Below, one piece after another: positions 31,596 to 44,214 of a stretch of DNA of 64,000 bases. The stretch is from positions 1,754,748,108 to 1,754,812,107 of the forward strand of contig NC_056725.1 in the NCBI RefSeq assembly GCF_019279795.1, read 5' to 3'. This DNA comes from Protopterus annectens. Taxonomy: Eukaryota > Chordata > Ceratodontiformes > Protopteridae. Within the stretch, counting starts at the first letter, position 1. Every line of letters begins with the position of its first letter. Below the pieces are notes generated by a model. It saw nothing but the letters and a program-made list of their open reading frames with translations, was not told the DNA's origin and searched no databases. Both the position numbers and the translations under genes were made by a program.

Positions 31596-32364
31596 CCCAT
31601 ATGTTTAAGTTTCAGATGCACAATATTTGTTGCTGATAAACTGTTTGCAGGTCTTTATTGCCATAGCTTTCCCTGTTTCTATGAACAACTTGTGTATCTG
31701 TGGAAGATGTTTGAATATGAGAGGGATCCACTATATTACTTATGTCTCTGCTGTCATTTAACTGTGTGCACTGGGCAGATTGCTGTATTGTGGGAGTTTC
31801 CTGGCTTAACACATACAAATGCCAGATATGTGTGGCCAACTGCTATACTGAGACATGGCCTAAGTGTGTGAGCATGCCCAGTTCAGGCTTTCCATGGCTT
31901 GTTGTCTGACATATGTCTCATTTATCAAAGTGTGCGCGCATGCCCAGTGTGAGCTTTCCATATGTTGAGATCTGAGGTCCACCATATTTGTGGTTGTGTG
32001 TGAACTTAAACAATATTTCACATTTATAGTTGTGTGTTGGAAGTCATGTTGTGTTCTTACTGCCCAACTGCTTTGTGTCTGAACCCAACAGGGATTATGC
32101 TGTGCCTGCAGGGTTTCCATGGGATAGTTTGCATACAGTTATCAACATTCTTTCATACTGACCAAACACTGTAATATCGTATAGTGTACTGGTTCAGTAC
32201 TGTCACTGTGGTGGACAGTATCCTGCTTTAAATATTCATACTGAGCACACCAGACTGGTTAAGGGCCAGTTGTGCAAATATGACCATGCTGCATTTTGTT
32301 CAGCTATGGACTACTTAAACCAGGCTTGTCCAACATTAGTAGTGTATTCCGCAACTTGGGTGGA
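31596..32364. other. Unassigned spacer, copy A
   Basis: No coding similarity. It contains two partly repeated blocks, GCATGCCCAGT...GCTTTCCAT at about 31872-31900 and 31940-31972. Composition resembles the Harbinger-like interior at 9660-17400. Copy B equivalent: 47037-47720. Confidence 0.5.
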
Positions 32365-34241
32365 CATTGACAAACACTAGCTATGTGCCCTAGGTCATTT
32401 CTAATGCTAGTCAGTGTGTTTGTCCTTCAACACACATTTTAACTGGAGTTTGCCATGACATTTTTCAAGGTTAGTATACTGTGCCTCTGTCTATCCGTGA
32501 CATAAGATACCCAGGGTAAACCTACCATCTCCCATCCACTCATCAAGATTCCTCTTGAAGAGAGTCAATGAGGGACTCTCTGGCTAACCTGGGAGTTTAC
32601 TCAAGAGTGGAGGGAGCTTCTGGGTTATGGATCAATCACTACAGCATGTCCTATTTATGTCAGTGCTGAGGTTCAAGTCTCTCATGTGCATAGCTCACTG
32701 GCATTCAGATTTTACAAGGTGCAGCATGTGCATTGATTCCAGCTTGGACATGGCTTTATAAATCAGGCACAGATCGCCTCTGGGCAGGCAGTATGGCACT
32801 GTGTGGAGCTGCAGTTTTGTTTAATCAGGCAACACATGGCATCTGTTAGAGCCCTTTGATACTCCTGGTGAGGTACTTTTGGGGGTCTTTCCAGTTGCTG
32901 GAGGTGTCTGCTAAGGTACATCCCATAAGGGCCATTGTACTCAATTGTGAGGTTGATGAAGGATGACTGAAGAGGCATGGTGACCTCCCCTGATCTAGAT
33001 GTGAATACCTTCATGATTAGGTGGGTATATGATATGTTTCTCTAACCATTACGGCCACATGGTTTTCAAATGCAAGATTTTTATCAACTTGTGTCCCCAG
33101 GTCTCTTATTACTTCGAAAGTACTTAACGGGTTAACACCTATGTGGTAATTGGTGGGCACTTACTGTTTTTCCAAAGGGGATGACTATACACTTTTCTGC
33201 ATTTAGCTTGATGACATAGCTCTGGCACCAGTTGTCTGTTTCTATGAGGCCGTTTTGTAGGATGCTTGTGTCAGCTGGAGGGTCAGATATGGTGCCCAGT
33301 TTGTAGTCATCTGCAAACTTGTTCAGACACAGTCCTTCCATGTTGGCCTGTACCTCTGGGAAATATATACCAAACAAGGGAGGTCCCAGGACTGAGCCTT
33401 GTGGGATGTCAGTTGTAGCTGGTTTGTAGTCTGACACGGCTGCAGCATTTCTGACCATGTCAGTTCTGTCCTTGAGCTGGTTTGCAACCCATCTACTTGA
33501 ATAGGGGTTTATATTTAAGCTGGTGAGCTTATCTATAATGAACAAGTGGGGTATTGTATGGAAGGCTTTTGCAAGGTCCAGATAGGCTGTGTGGACCACA
33601 TTCCCCTCATCAATGGCCTTGGTGACTGTTTCAAATGAGTAAAACATGTTTAAGGGGCAGGATCTGCCCTTAAGAAAGCCACACTGGGTAGGGTCCAGTG
33701 TCTGTAGGTCCCCAATATCTTTATTTCTGAGGTCCATGATGATCCTTTCCATAGCTTTGCAGACCAAGCTAGTCAGGATTCTGGGGTGATAGTTTGCAGT
33801 ATCCATTCAGGCACCACCTTTGTGGAGAGGGACCACTGTTGCTGTACACTGCTCTTTGGGTACATATCCTGTAGTACGGCTGAGATTGAGCAGTAGTTTT
33901 ATTTGGTGTTCCATTCTTCTTGGAGTTCATGTTGGACGCAGCCCAGGACACCATCTGGTACCATTGATGCTGTGTGTTTTGCTTTGGAGACGCTGGCTTT
34001 TACCTCAGCATCTGCAATGTCAGGGGGCCAGCACTCTGCTGGGATAGATAGCTGGCATTTTGGTGTGGGGGGGGGGATTTTGCACTGAACCTGTCAGGTT
34101 GGATGTTGGCAATGTGTGTGGGTTTGGTGTATTGTTTGTAATTTTGGAGTAATTCTGAGCATATCTGTGAATTTCCACCAAGGTTCCTACCATCAGTTAA
34201 GAAAGCCTTGTGATTATCCTTAGTGTCCTGTACAATTTGTA
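32365..34241 (-). mobile_element. Older CR1 (CR1-b), 3' half, copy A
   Basis: A minus-strand CR1 whose diverged 3' tail begins near 32365. It carries the RT region at 33132-33806 (YLDLAKAFHTIPH, IPQGSVLGPPLFGIYFPE, KFADDYK) and stops at 34241 in the segment DTKDNHKAFLTDGRNLGG. The 5' half resumes at 38091, beyond the inserted CR1-c. It is broken in several places. Confidence 0.85.
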
Positions 34242-37200
34242 TCTTCATAGGTTCATACTAGGCTATCTGCCCTACGGCATTTATAAGCCTAGCCAGAGTG
34301 TGTGTGTGTGGCTTTCGCCACCCCTTGGAATGTGAATATTATGCCCATTTAGGGTTTAGTTTACTGTGCCTCTGTCTAGTAGTGACACAGAGATGACCCC
34401 CAGTGTAAACCTACGATCTCCCATCCACTCGTCAAGATTTCTCTTGAAGAGAGTCAGTAAGGGCCTCTAACATGGACTGGGATTCTGTTCCAGAGTGTAG
34501 GGAGCCTCTGGGTTATGAATCTGTCCCTCCAGCACATCCTATTTATTTCTGTGTTGAGGTTCAAATCTCTCGCTCTCGTGGCTCTGATGGATTTGGATTT
34601 TCTGAGGTGGAGCATGTCCATTAATTCCGGATTGGACATGGCCTTGTACGTTAGGCATAGATCGCCTCTGAGTAGGCGGTATGTGACTGAATAGAGCTGG
34701 AGTTTCTTCAGCCGGGCAGCATATGACAAATGTTTGAGACTCTTTATCCTCTTGGTGAGGTAATTTTGGGGTCTAACTGCTGCAGGTGTCGGATAAGGTA
34801 CATCACAAATGGGGCATTGTACTCAATTATGGGCCTGATAAGAGAAGAGTATAGGGGCACAATGACCTCTCTTGATCTAGATGTGAATGCTTTCATGATA
34901 AGTTGGCCAATACAGAAGGTCTTCCTAGCCACCTTGGCAATGTGAGTGTCAAATGAGAGGTTACTGTCACCTTGTGTCCCTAGGTCCCAGATTACATCTT
35001 CCGTACTTAATGGATTACCACCTATGTGGTAATTTGTGGGTACCTTGTTTTTCCCAAAGGGTATGACTATACATTTTTTGCCGTTCAGTTTAAGGCCATG
35101 GCTCTGGCACCAGTTATCCGTTTCTATGAGGCCTTTCTGAAGGATGCTTGGTCCGCTGGAGTATCAATTATGGTGCCCAGTTTGCAGTCTTCTGCAAACT
35201 TTTTCTGCAACAATCCTCCTATGTTTGCTTGCACCTCAGAAAAATAAATGCCGAACAAGAGGGGTCCCAGGACAGAGCCCTGTGGGACACCGCTTGTGAC
35301 TGGCTTGGAGTCTGACATGGCTCCAGCAATTCTGACCTTGTGGGTTCTGTCCTTAAGCCAGTTTGCAACCCATCTTATGACATATGGGTTTACATTTGAG
35401 CTGGTGAGCTTGTCTATGATGCCCGAGTGGGGTATTGTGTTGAAAGCTTTTGCAAGGTCAAGGTAGGCAGTGTCAACTGCCGTACCCTCATCAATGGCCT
35501 TAGTGACTGTTTCAAAAAAGTCGACCAGGTTCTAAAGGCAGGATCTGCCCTTGACAAAGCCAAATTGGGTAGGATCCAGTGTCTGTAGGTCCCCAATGTC
35601 TTTGTTTAGGTGTTCCATAATGATCCTCTCCATAGCTTTGCAGACCAGGCTCGTCAAACTTATGGGGCGTTAATTTCCAGGGTGTGTAGAAGCACCACCT
35701 TTGTGGAGTGGGACCACTGTTGCTGTACACCATTCTTTGGGTACGTATCCTGTAGTAAGGCTGAGATTAAACAGCAGCCTTATGTGCGGGTTTAGTTCCT
35801 CTTGGAGTTCATGTAGCATGCAACTCATCTGGTCCCATTAATGCTGTGTTTTTAGCTTTGGAGAGGGTGGCTCTCACCTGGGCATCTGAGATGTTAGGGA
35901 GGCTACAATCTGCTGGGATAGATATTTCTCCTTTTGGGGGGGGGGGGGGGGAATTTGCACTGAACCCGTCTGCCAGAATGTTGGCAATGTATGTGGGTTC
36001 AGTGTATTTTGTGTCGTCTTGGACTAACTCTGAGCATATCTGGGAGTTTCCACCCAGGTTTCTAACATAAGTAAAGAAGGCCTTGTGATTGTCTTTTGTG
36101 TCCTTTGCGATTTTTCTGTCAAAGTTGGCCTTGGATGATTTTATGAGTGATCATGTTTTTTTACTAGTACTGATAGAGATGCCTTCCCTTTTAGGGATTT
36201 TGCTCTGTCATGTAGTAGCTTCCTCCTCCTGTTGTAAAGTTTGTTAATGGCTGGGGTCCACCAGACAGGACGCCTGCCTTTGGGGGAATGGGTCTTGGTT
36301 TTATTTGGGATTGCATGATCCATGCATTCTTGAAGGTGTCTGTAGAAAGTGTTTATAAAGGATTCAGCAGTTTGGTCTGTGGTTTCCAGTGGCCCAGGGG
36401 CCTTGAAGGATACCACTTCAGTCTTAAGAAGTGTGAAGTCAGCTTTTGAGAAATTCTTCACTGTGGTCTTTTGTGCAGGGGGTGGGGACAGGATGTGGAT
36501 TTCCAGTGAGATTAATTTATGGTCTGATCTCAGCAATGACGGGTATACTTCTGGTGTGGAGCATAGTGTCCCCATGTTTGTGATGATCAGGTCTAGTATA
36601 TTATCTCCTCTTGTGGGAGTGGTGACTAGTTGTTCCATTGCATTTGAGTTTATGAATTCTAGGAACCTTTGGGCTAGGGTGTTGGGGCTTGAGTAATGTT
36701 CCCAGTCTATGTTTGGGTAGTTGACATCTCCCAATATGATGGTATTTGGAGAGACATTCATACTCTCCAGTGTCTTCAGGAAGGTGGGGTTCCTGAGTTT
36801 GAGAGGGTGGTCTGTAGCATGCTACAAACTGTACGGCAGTTTTGCCTATGGTTAGTTGCACATGGATGGCCTCCGATACTTCGTGCGTTGCCAGTAACCT
36901 GGAGGTGTGGGTATCTTTGATGAATATGGCTACTCCCCCCTCCTTTTGTGGTTCGGTCCAAGTTTTGGGTCTGAAAAGCATGATATGAGGTATAACTTGG
37001 TAGTGCTGCGGTGCTCTCAGGAGCCTTGAACCATGTTTCTGTCACTGCACAGACATCGATGTTCTCCATACTGAGGTGGGTTTCGAGAGCATGCATTTTG
37101 AGGTTTAGACTTCTGGTGTTGAGCAGCATTACCCTTAGTTTTTTTCCACTTGTGTTTTCTAGGGAGGTGGGTTTGTCTTTTGAGCCCTGCCTAAAAAAGG

Positions 37201-38090
37201 CACTATGGAGGTGGCAAGAGCCTTGGCCAATATCCGGAAGCCCATGGGTGACAGGTGCAAGCCATCCCTTGTGAAGCTGGGTGGCTCGTCAAGCATGTCA
37301 TCCCGAGCAGACAGACATTGGATCCCCTTAGAATGACACCAGTAATTGAGCCAATTGTTAAAGCTGATCATTCTGTGTTTGTACTGTGGCATCATTCTTG
37401 GTGAGGGTAAGATGCTGCTCAGGGTCAGGGTCATACCAGCCTGGGCTACATAATCACAGAGCTCCTCTGTCTCTTTTCATGTAGTCCAGGGAGGTGCGTC
37501 TCAGGTCATTCACACCAGCATGGACAATGACCGAGTCATATTTGTACTTGCTTTGGAGTGTGAGTGCTTGTGTTATGTGATGGATTCTAGCACCCAACAG
37601 GCAGCTTACTGTAACCTTTTCCTTGTTCAGTCTGGTGAGCGGGACATCAGTGTGTCTGACTATGGAGTCACCTATTACAAGTGTATCAGGCATGTTGTTT
37701 GGCCTTAACGGCTGTGACTGCTTGGCACACTGACTTTGTAAACTATGTGTTGCATGTGCTATGTTTTGAGGTAGTGGTTGCTTGGGTGTCTGCTTTGGAG
37801 GCCTCTGTTGTTTTGGTAGATTTTTAATTAGAGCCTCCGGGAATGTTTTTGTGTATTTATGTGTTTGGTTTGCAGTTGTGATAGGTCTGTGTGAGACTGG
37901 GTTTGTGGTGTGTGTGGTTATCTTCTCCTCCTGGCTGTTTTTGCCAGTACTGAGTTCAGAGAGCTCAGCCTCCAGTTTGGCTAAATAGTTGCATCTCTCA
38001 CATATATTTGTACTTGTTGGGGGGAGGAGGGGGTTGTCTGTGTACATGAGGGAGGTGTAACATTGCCTCAAGATTCCCAGATTCAACATG
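34242..38090 (-). mobile_element. Younger, near full-length CR1 (CR1-c), copy A
   Basis: A 3.85 kb CR1 inserted in CR1-b. TTGTA at 34237-34241 recurs at 38091-38095, a candidate 5-bp target duplication. Minus-strand order: ORF1 (37159-38088) with NLGILRQCY, CERCNY and the esterase blocks GDSIVRHTD, GVND and DGLHLSPMG; ORF2 endonuclease (36141-37129) with MLLNTRSLN, TETWF, LGDVNYPNID and SDHKLISL; then RT pieces with GVPQGSVLGPLLFGIYFSE around 35124-35318; and a 3' tail at 34242-34320. It has several frame breaks and is the most intact family type here together with its copy B. Confidence 0.85.
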
Positions 38091-39340
38091 TTGTAGCTGG
38101 CCTTAAAGGATTTTATGTGTGGCCATATTTTTTTGCCATAATACTGATCAGTGATTACTTCCCTTTTTGGGTTTTGCTCTATCATGTAGTAGCTTCCACC
38201 TTCTCTTGCATGGTTTGGTAATGGCTGGGGTCCACCAGGCCAGGTGCCTGCGTGTATGGGATTGGGTCTTGGTTTTATTTGGGACTGCATAATCCATGCC
38301 TTCCTAAATGTGTTCATAGAATGCATTTATAAAGGGTTCTGAGGTCTGGCCCATATTTTCCACAGGCACAAGGCCTTTAATGGATTCCACCTCAGTTTGG
38401 AGGAGTGCAACATTTGCTTTACACATGTTTTTCACTGTGGTTTTCTGCCCAGGGACTGGGGTCAGGATGTGAATATCCAGTGGGATTACTCTATGGTCTG
38501 ATCTTACCAGTGAGGGATACACTTCTCATCTTGGGCATAGAGTACCCATGTTGCTGATTATCACATCCAGTATGCTTACCCCTCTTATGATAGTGGTAAG
38601 TTGTTCCATAGCATTTTGGTTTATGAATTCTAGCAACCTTTGGCCTAGGGTGTTGGAGCTAGTTGTTTGGAGAGACCTTGATATTTTCATGTGTTCTGAA
38701 GTAGGCCAAGTGCGGTTCCTGGAGTTAGGAGGGTGGTCTGTAGCAGGCTACTAACTGGGGGGAAGTTTTAGCCACTGTTACTTGCCCGTGGATAGTCCAT
38801 GCTGCTTCTTGCTGTGGCACCAACCTGGGGGTGTGGTTATCCTTGACAATTATTGATAGTCACCCTCCTTTTGTAGTTTGTTCCATGTTTTGGGGCTGTA
38901 ACCTGGTAGTGTTAGGTTGCTCTTGTGAGCCTTGACCCAGGTTTCTGTTACAGAACAGATATCAACATTCTCCATGCGGAGGAGAGTTTGGACTACATGC
39001 ATCTTGCAGTTTAGACTTCTGGCATTGGGTAGCATTACTTCATAGGTATCACAAGGGATAAGAACCTAGGAGGTGGGTTTGTGTTTTGAGCCTTACCTAT
39101 TCAAGGCACGGTGGGGGTGACAACAGCCTTTGCCAGTATCCAAAAGGCCAGGGGTGATAGGTGCAAGCTATCCGTAGCAGGGGGAGCATTGTGTCTTACT
39201 CAGCTAGTCATCCCCAGGCTGACAGGCATTGGATCCCCTTTGACTAAAAGCAATACTAAGCCAATTATTGTAATTGATCATCTTGTCTTCATATTGTGAC
39301 ATCATGCTTGGTGAGGGTAGGATGTTAGTCAGGGTCATCA
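38091..39340 (-). mobile_element. Older CR1 (CR1-b), 5' half, copy A
   Basis: Resumes CR1-b on the other side of CR1-c with IWPHIKSFKASYN, exactly where the 3' half left off. Further upstream it has the endonuclease (MLPNARSLNCKMHV, TETWVKAH, RSDHRVIPLDIHI) and the end of ORF1 (38.9-39.34 kb), where it is 5'-truncated at GTCAGGGTCATCA. Frames are broken. Confidence 0.85.
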
Positions 39341-39529
39341 AGTTTGCATATACTACATGGTGTTACATTGCTTAACATATGGCAATCATGCCTCAGGTGG
39401 TGCTGCAGGGCTGTCTATGTTGGATGCACATACTACACTCCCTGTACATGTTTGAAAGCAGGTTGTGTCAACTTAGGCATCCCTTTTACTATATGTGTGA
39501 GTCAGAGAGAGGTATCATTTCCAGGGTTC

Positions 39530-40746
39530 CTACTGAGCCAGTGTATGTGCTATGCGTTGCCTCTTTGCCAAGGCCAAGGCATACTGGGCACGCCTCCTTC
39601 TGCCTACTGGGGCAGGCTCAGGTTGTTCCTCCTCAGAGTCACGCTCTGCCTGTGATGGCCTTGGCAATGGTGGGGGGCTGTTTGGCCCAGCCCTATGCTG
39701 GTCCTGCTGCAGCTGTTTTCGCAGAATCATATTATGTAGCATAGCACATACCATGACAATTTGGGTACATGTAGTTGGCGAGTACTGCAAGGCTCCACCA
39801 GATGTGTCCAGGCACCGGACCCGTGACTTGAGCAACCCAAACACACGCTCGATTACATTTCGTGTTTGTGCATGTGCCTCATTATGGCGTTCTTGTTCAG
39901 GTATGTGTGTGTGCATTTCTGATGGGTGTCATCAGCCACGGCTCCAGCGCGTAGCCAGCATCCCCCACTAAGTGAACATGTGGGATGTCCCCACTGGCAA
40001 ATGTCTGGTACAGCTGCGTCAAATGCCAGATATTGGAATCATGGTAGCTTCCAGGGCAGCCAGCACACACATTCATTATTATGCCCTGGGCATCACACAC
40101 GACCTGGCAGTTGATGGAGGGGAAGCCTTCGTGGTTAATGTAGGCCCTGCCCCGCTCACCAGCTGGTGCTTTGATGCGTATATGCGTGCAGTCTATTGCA
40201 CCCGCTACCTCAGGGTATTCCGCTATTTGCTGGAAGAGAGGCATATTGCTGGCCAATACCTCACGGGAATTGGGGAAATATACATGATCACCGACATGTG
40301 CTGACATGGCATCCAGGAACTGGAGCAGTACCCTGGATGCTGATGCCTGTGATATCCCCGTCATATCACCAGTTGGTCTCTGGAAGGTACCAGTTGCTAG
40401 TATTCTTAGGCCAACACATACCTTGGTTTCCACTGGGATGGGTTCCCCTCTGTTGGTTCTCTGTGTGAGGTGTGGCCTGCACAGCTCAACAATTTGCTGT
40501 AGGAGGTCTCTGTCCACTCTATAGCGCTCCACTATCTCCAGCTCATGTAACCCCTGGTAGGTGACCCTGGGCCTGTACACTCTTCTCCGTCTCCTCACTG
40601 TGGGTTGTCCAGCAGCATTTGCATAGTCACCACCCTCAGCATGTTGCATATGTCTCCTTATAACAGCTATGGCAGCCCCTAGCATTTTTGGTCTGAGTGA
40701 AGCTTTTTCAGTTTTCACTTCTAATAGCTTACTCCTCTGTTGCAGT
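39530..40746 (-). pseudogene. PIF/Harbinger DDE transposase, copy A
   Basis: A DDE-type (DDE_Tnp_4-like) transposase that cuts and reinserts the element, normally with a 3-bp target duplication. Minus-strand protein: a basic N-terminal region with VRRRRRVYRPRV, a helix-turn-helix-like segment (GDMTGISQASASRVLLQFL, residues about 117-135), the first Asp in VAGAIDCTHIRIKAP (about residue 176), the second Asp in HLVGDAGYALEPWLMTP (about 253), then the Glu in NVIERVFGLLKSRVRCL. The frame changes in a CA run near 39903-39914, so the Glu-bearing third (39530-39916) is out of phase with the rest. No ATG is visible at the start, so an upstream exon is possible (a CTGCAACAG acceptor-like site at about 40741). 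It could pair with the Myb-like genes at 9831 and 14257. Confidence 0.85.
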
Positions 40747-40919
40747 GTCTCGAGAGAGAAACATACTGCACTGTTGTTTGCAGAGTTCTAAGTGCTGGGC
40801 TGGGCTAGTGTTCTGCCTGTGTAATTGCCTGCTTCTGATTGTTTTCACCTGCTAGCTCTGCCAGTATTCCCTGCTAGCTTCCTACTATTTCTTCTACTTC
40901 CTTTTTCCTTTCTGTTTCC

Positions 40920-41110
40920 TCAGGGCGGAGCGACGAGCATACAAGCGCAAACACACTCACAGCTGCTAACACGCGCGCACACATGCTTAGACGGACTAGA
41001 ATCTGCTTATTCAGGTTAAACCGCATGAACACCAGCGCAAACAAGCTTACAGGTCTTTAAACAGGCTCCTACATGCTTACTCCAGCTTAAACGCGCACTC
41101 TCCCAGCAAG
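40920..41110. repeat. Diverged subterminal-type repeats, copy A
   Basis: Repeated words GCGCAAACA, GCTTAC, TTTAAAC and ATGCTTA recur at irregular spacing. The same vocabulary appears in the 40-bp array at 9242-9481 and the palindrome at 12411-12563. Such arrays near transposon ends can be transposase or Myb-protein binding sites. That role is inference. Confidence 0.4.
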
Positions 41111-41929
41111 AAACTTGGGTGTTATCCATAGTGTACACCTTCCATTTCTAGGCTTTCCCATGCCTACTTGTTGACACTCCTCTTTCCATGATGTGTCACT
41201 GACATCTTTCACATGCCACTGTGCTCCAATGAGCTTCATTTCTTTCATACATACCCCCCTGTGATGTCACCCATCTCCTACTCTGTTACTCCCCCTTATC
41301 CTACTCCTACACTCCAGGAAATGTGCTCATTTGCTATGTTTCAGTGTGATTCACTATCCTACCACTCATTTACATAGGATTGTCTACTAATGCTTAAGTT
41401 ACATGTCTTACACTCAGCTTCCCCCTTTAGCAACCCCTAATCGGTGGCCATGTTGTTTTCAGCCTGCTATTCCCTTACATTGTAAATTCATGCTTTGCAT
41501 AAAACCCATTTATCTTTTTTTTTTTTTCTGTTTTTTATAGCGCAGCCAGTTTGAGCGGCGCTGCGCTGTTTAAACACTTTTATTTCATTTTTGCATCGGG
41601 GTACGTTGCCAGTGGCCACATATTTGGCCATTGGCATGCTGCCTGGAACATATGCAACCTTTATTTGGAGCTGACAAGGCACCATTGTGTTATTTGCAGA
41701 ACGGTACTCAGTTGTCAACGGAGTACATTTCTGCAGATAACACGGCTCTTACACGGGCATGTTTCTGCTTCCTGGATCGCTAAATTACCTCATTTGCATG
41801 CCTTTCGGCTGCAAGTGAGGTAATTAGCATATCCACGCCCTGTCCGTGTAAGAGGTGTTTTAGGTGCTCTCTTACACGCAAATACAGGCTGTTCCTGGAT
41901 CGGTATGGCTGCATGGAGTCTTACACTAC

Positions 41930-41964
41930 TCAGACTCCGTGCAAGCCATCGTGAATCCTGCCCC
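41930..41964. repeat. Possible right terminal repeat of the Harbinger element, copy A
   Basis: Reverse-complemented, it begins GGGGCAGGATTCACGA, sharing its core with the motif at 5883. It lies 1.2 kb outside the transposase start. The adjoining sequence is ATATTTTG. Confidence 0.45.
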
Positions 41965-44214
41965 ATATTTTGTGAAAAAGGTAGCAGGACACACTCATTT
42001 CTTTGTCTTTGCAGGTGGATATGGTAACACACAGCAGCAGTTTTACAATTAGGAACCAATTCACTTAAAATTAACACTACAAGCAGAAATGCAGGACCTC
42101 AAAAGATTTTAGTTTGGTCAGACCAATCTTTGCCTGCTAAAAAAGGGTATTATTTAATGCACATTGGAAAATATTTAGTTTTTGTGTAGTTTATTTGCAA
42201 TGAGTTAACACCTTATGAAAACTAACATGGCTCTACTTCATAGTCATTCAAAAATGTTTTAAAGTTCTTGTTCCCACTCCCCAACTTGAATCAAGCTGAG
42301 TTTTCTAGTTCTTCTCCACACATAGGTACATCTTTGTAAGTGTCATAAATGCAGTTCTGCTAATTCTCCAAGTACATCTACAGATATTTCCCTATCAGAT
42401 TGTTTCCAATAAATTTCTGTCCGATATCCTCCAACAGTTCCTGATTTGTGCATGACAATAGAAGGAAGCTCTGTGGCTACCATCTCTCACAATGAGTCTC
42501 TTTATCTTTTACATTAGCTACTGTCTCTTCAGTAGACCTCCCTACAGTAACTTTTTTCTACATAGCCCTTCCTTTTCATAGGAGTAGTTTGTGTAGTGGT
42601 CTCATTCGGGAAAAATGCATGGGTTCTTCCCCATCCACACCACCCCATACTGGTCACTAGGGGCCACAGTACGACGCACATACACATATGTATGCGTTTA
42701 TGTACTCACTATAGTCTATGTATTTGTGTATGTATACTGAAAATTATAAAAACATGGCAGCATGCTGTTATGCTTGCCCATTTTCAATGCCAAGATTTGT
42801 GCTTTACGTAACAGAATATATGTTAGGAATGGCAACAGCATGTGCTGAAGTCTCTGTCAGAGCCAGTGCTCACAATTGGTGCTTCACAGCTGTCTGCACC
42901 ATTGGAAAAGGTGCAGGCAGTGTTTACCACTACCTGATAGAAGAGATAGTGGACAGATAGTGGGCCATTTGGGAGTGAAAAAGGGATATTGAAAGGAAAC
43001 TAAGCAAACTGAGTCATCAACATGTGGAATCCAGGAGTGTGTAAGGTAGGTTTATTTCTGTGGACACAAAAATGTATGTAATATTAAAATTATTAGCTAT
43101 AGGGACCTTTTAGTGCCCTGTAAGGATCATATTAGGGCAGTCTCATGCTTTATCAATCTGGTAGCAAGCCACATGTAATATTATTGTTGTATATAATGTG
43201 CAGCAGAGAATTCTGGATTTGAATTAGATGGTTGATGACCCTAATATGCAACCCTTTAACAAGATTTGGAACTCCTTAAAATGGGAAGTGTTGGAACATC
43301 CCTCCTTATTTTGAAGTGATAATCTAGAATGAGTTGTATTGTATCTATGTTGAATACTTTATCCTTGTACACGGTATCTGTTCTTTTTCCTTCTGCATTC
43401 ATACTTGTGTTTACCATTGCTGCAGATGTATTACTTAATATAACTGTTCATTCGCCATAAGCCATAAACTGATGAGAATTAAACCATTATAGAGGTAATT
43501 TTATCACTAATTAGATGGTTATGTCTCTATTACTTTAACAAATGATAACATAGTTCCTTCATTTTATTTCTTTTCAAAAATTTGCAGTCCAGTTTTTTTT
43601 TTTTTTTGTTTCCTGTACTGGAAGAAATTGGGTTCATCTGCTCTATTTCTGAACAGCATTAAACAATATGTAATGCAGTCTTTTTTTTACTACATACTTC
43701 AGCATTCTGAGATCTGGAATTGTTGAGCAAATATAGGTGACCAGTTTTGCCATTTGCCCTAATAGCTAACTCTATAGTACTGGAGTAAATCTTAATTGGA
43801 TGCGCTTTGACTGATGACTACTGCAGGCAGCACTCTCATTCATTTACTTTAGTGACAGCATTTTAATAAAAGACATCTCAGTATTTTAATAGATTTGCTG
43901 GTGTGCATTATGCTGTTGCTAAGTTCCTAGGTCAGCCTGAGATGTGTTCCTGTACGTCTTCTCAGTTGCTCTAATGACATTGTTACAGTTCCCTTGTCCT
44001 ACCTGCTTCAGAAACTGAATGTGGTGTTGGCAAACAGTCTTTTATTCCCTGTAACAACCTGTGCATTATGTCATGTTTAAACTGCAGATAAATTGATTTA
44101 AACCAATGTTTGCTAATTTCTTTTTCAAATTGTGACTTCTGGCACCCATCTACCTCCTTTGTCTAAGTAGTAAAGTACTGTAAATTGCCTATGTCCAGGA
44201 ATTTAAAATCATTC
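41965..44214. other. Region without recognisable genes, copy A
   Basis: No coding similarity, only short T-runs. Its copy B equivalent (57357-60081) carries an additional 402-bp tandem duplication. Confidence 0.6.

Larger units (their letters stand above)
30726..31694. other. 969-bp segment present in copy A and absent from copy B
   Basis: Copy B joins GCACACA directly to TATCTGTGG at 47032/47033. In copy A these are separated by this segment, which holds most of a CR1 relic with a SINE inside it. Loss from B is the simpler reading, because the CR1 and SINE are old and internally complete here. Confidence 0.85.

Noticed and set aside
41343-41964. A separate 620-bp MITE with GATTCAC at both ends
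   Set aside because: Only about seven bases plus AT match between the ends, flanks do not give a 3-bp duplication, and the internal sequence is continuous with the transposase element.
42596-42960. Open frames repeated in copies A and B as a conserved gene
   Set aside because: Their sharing is explained by the 16-kb duplication. Composition is repeat-like and there is no domain.
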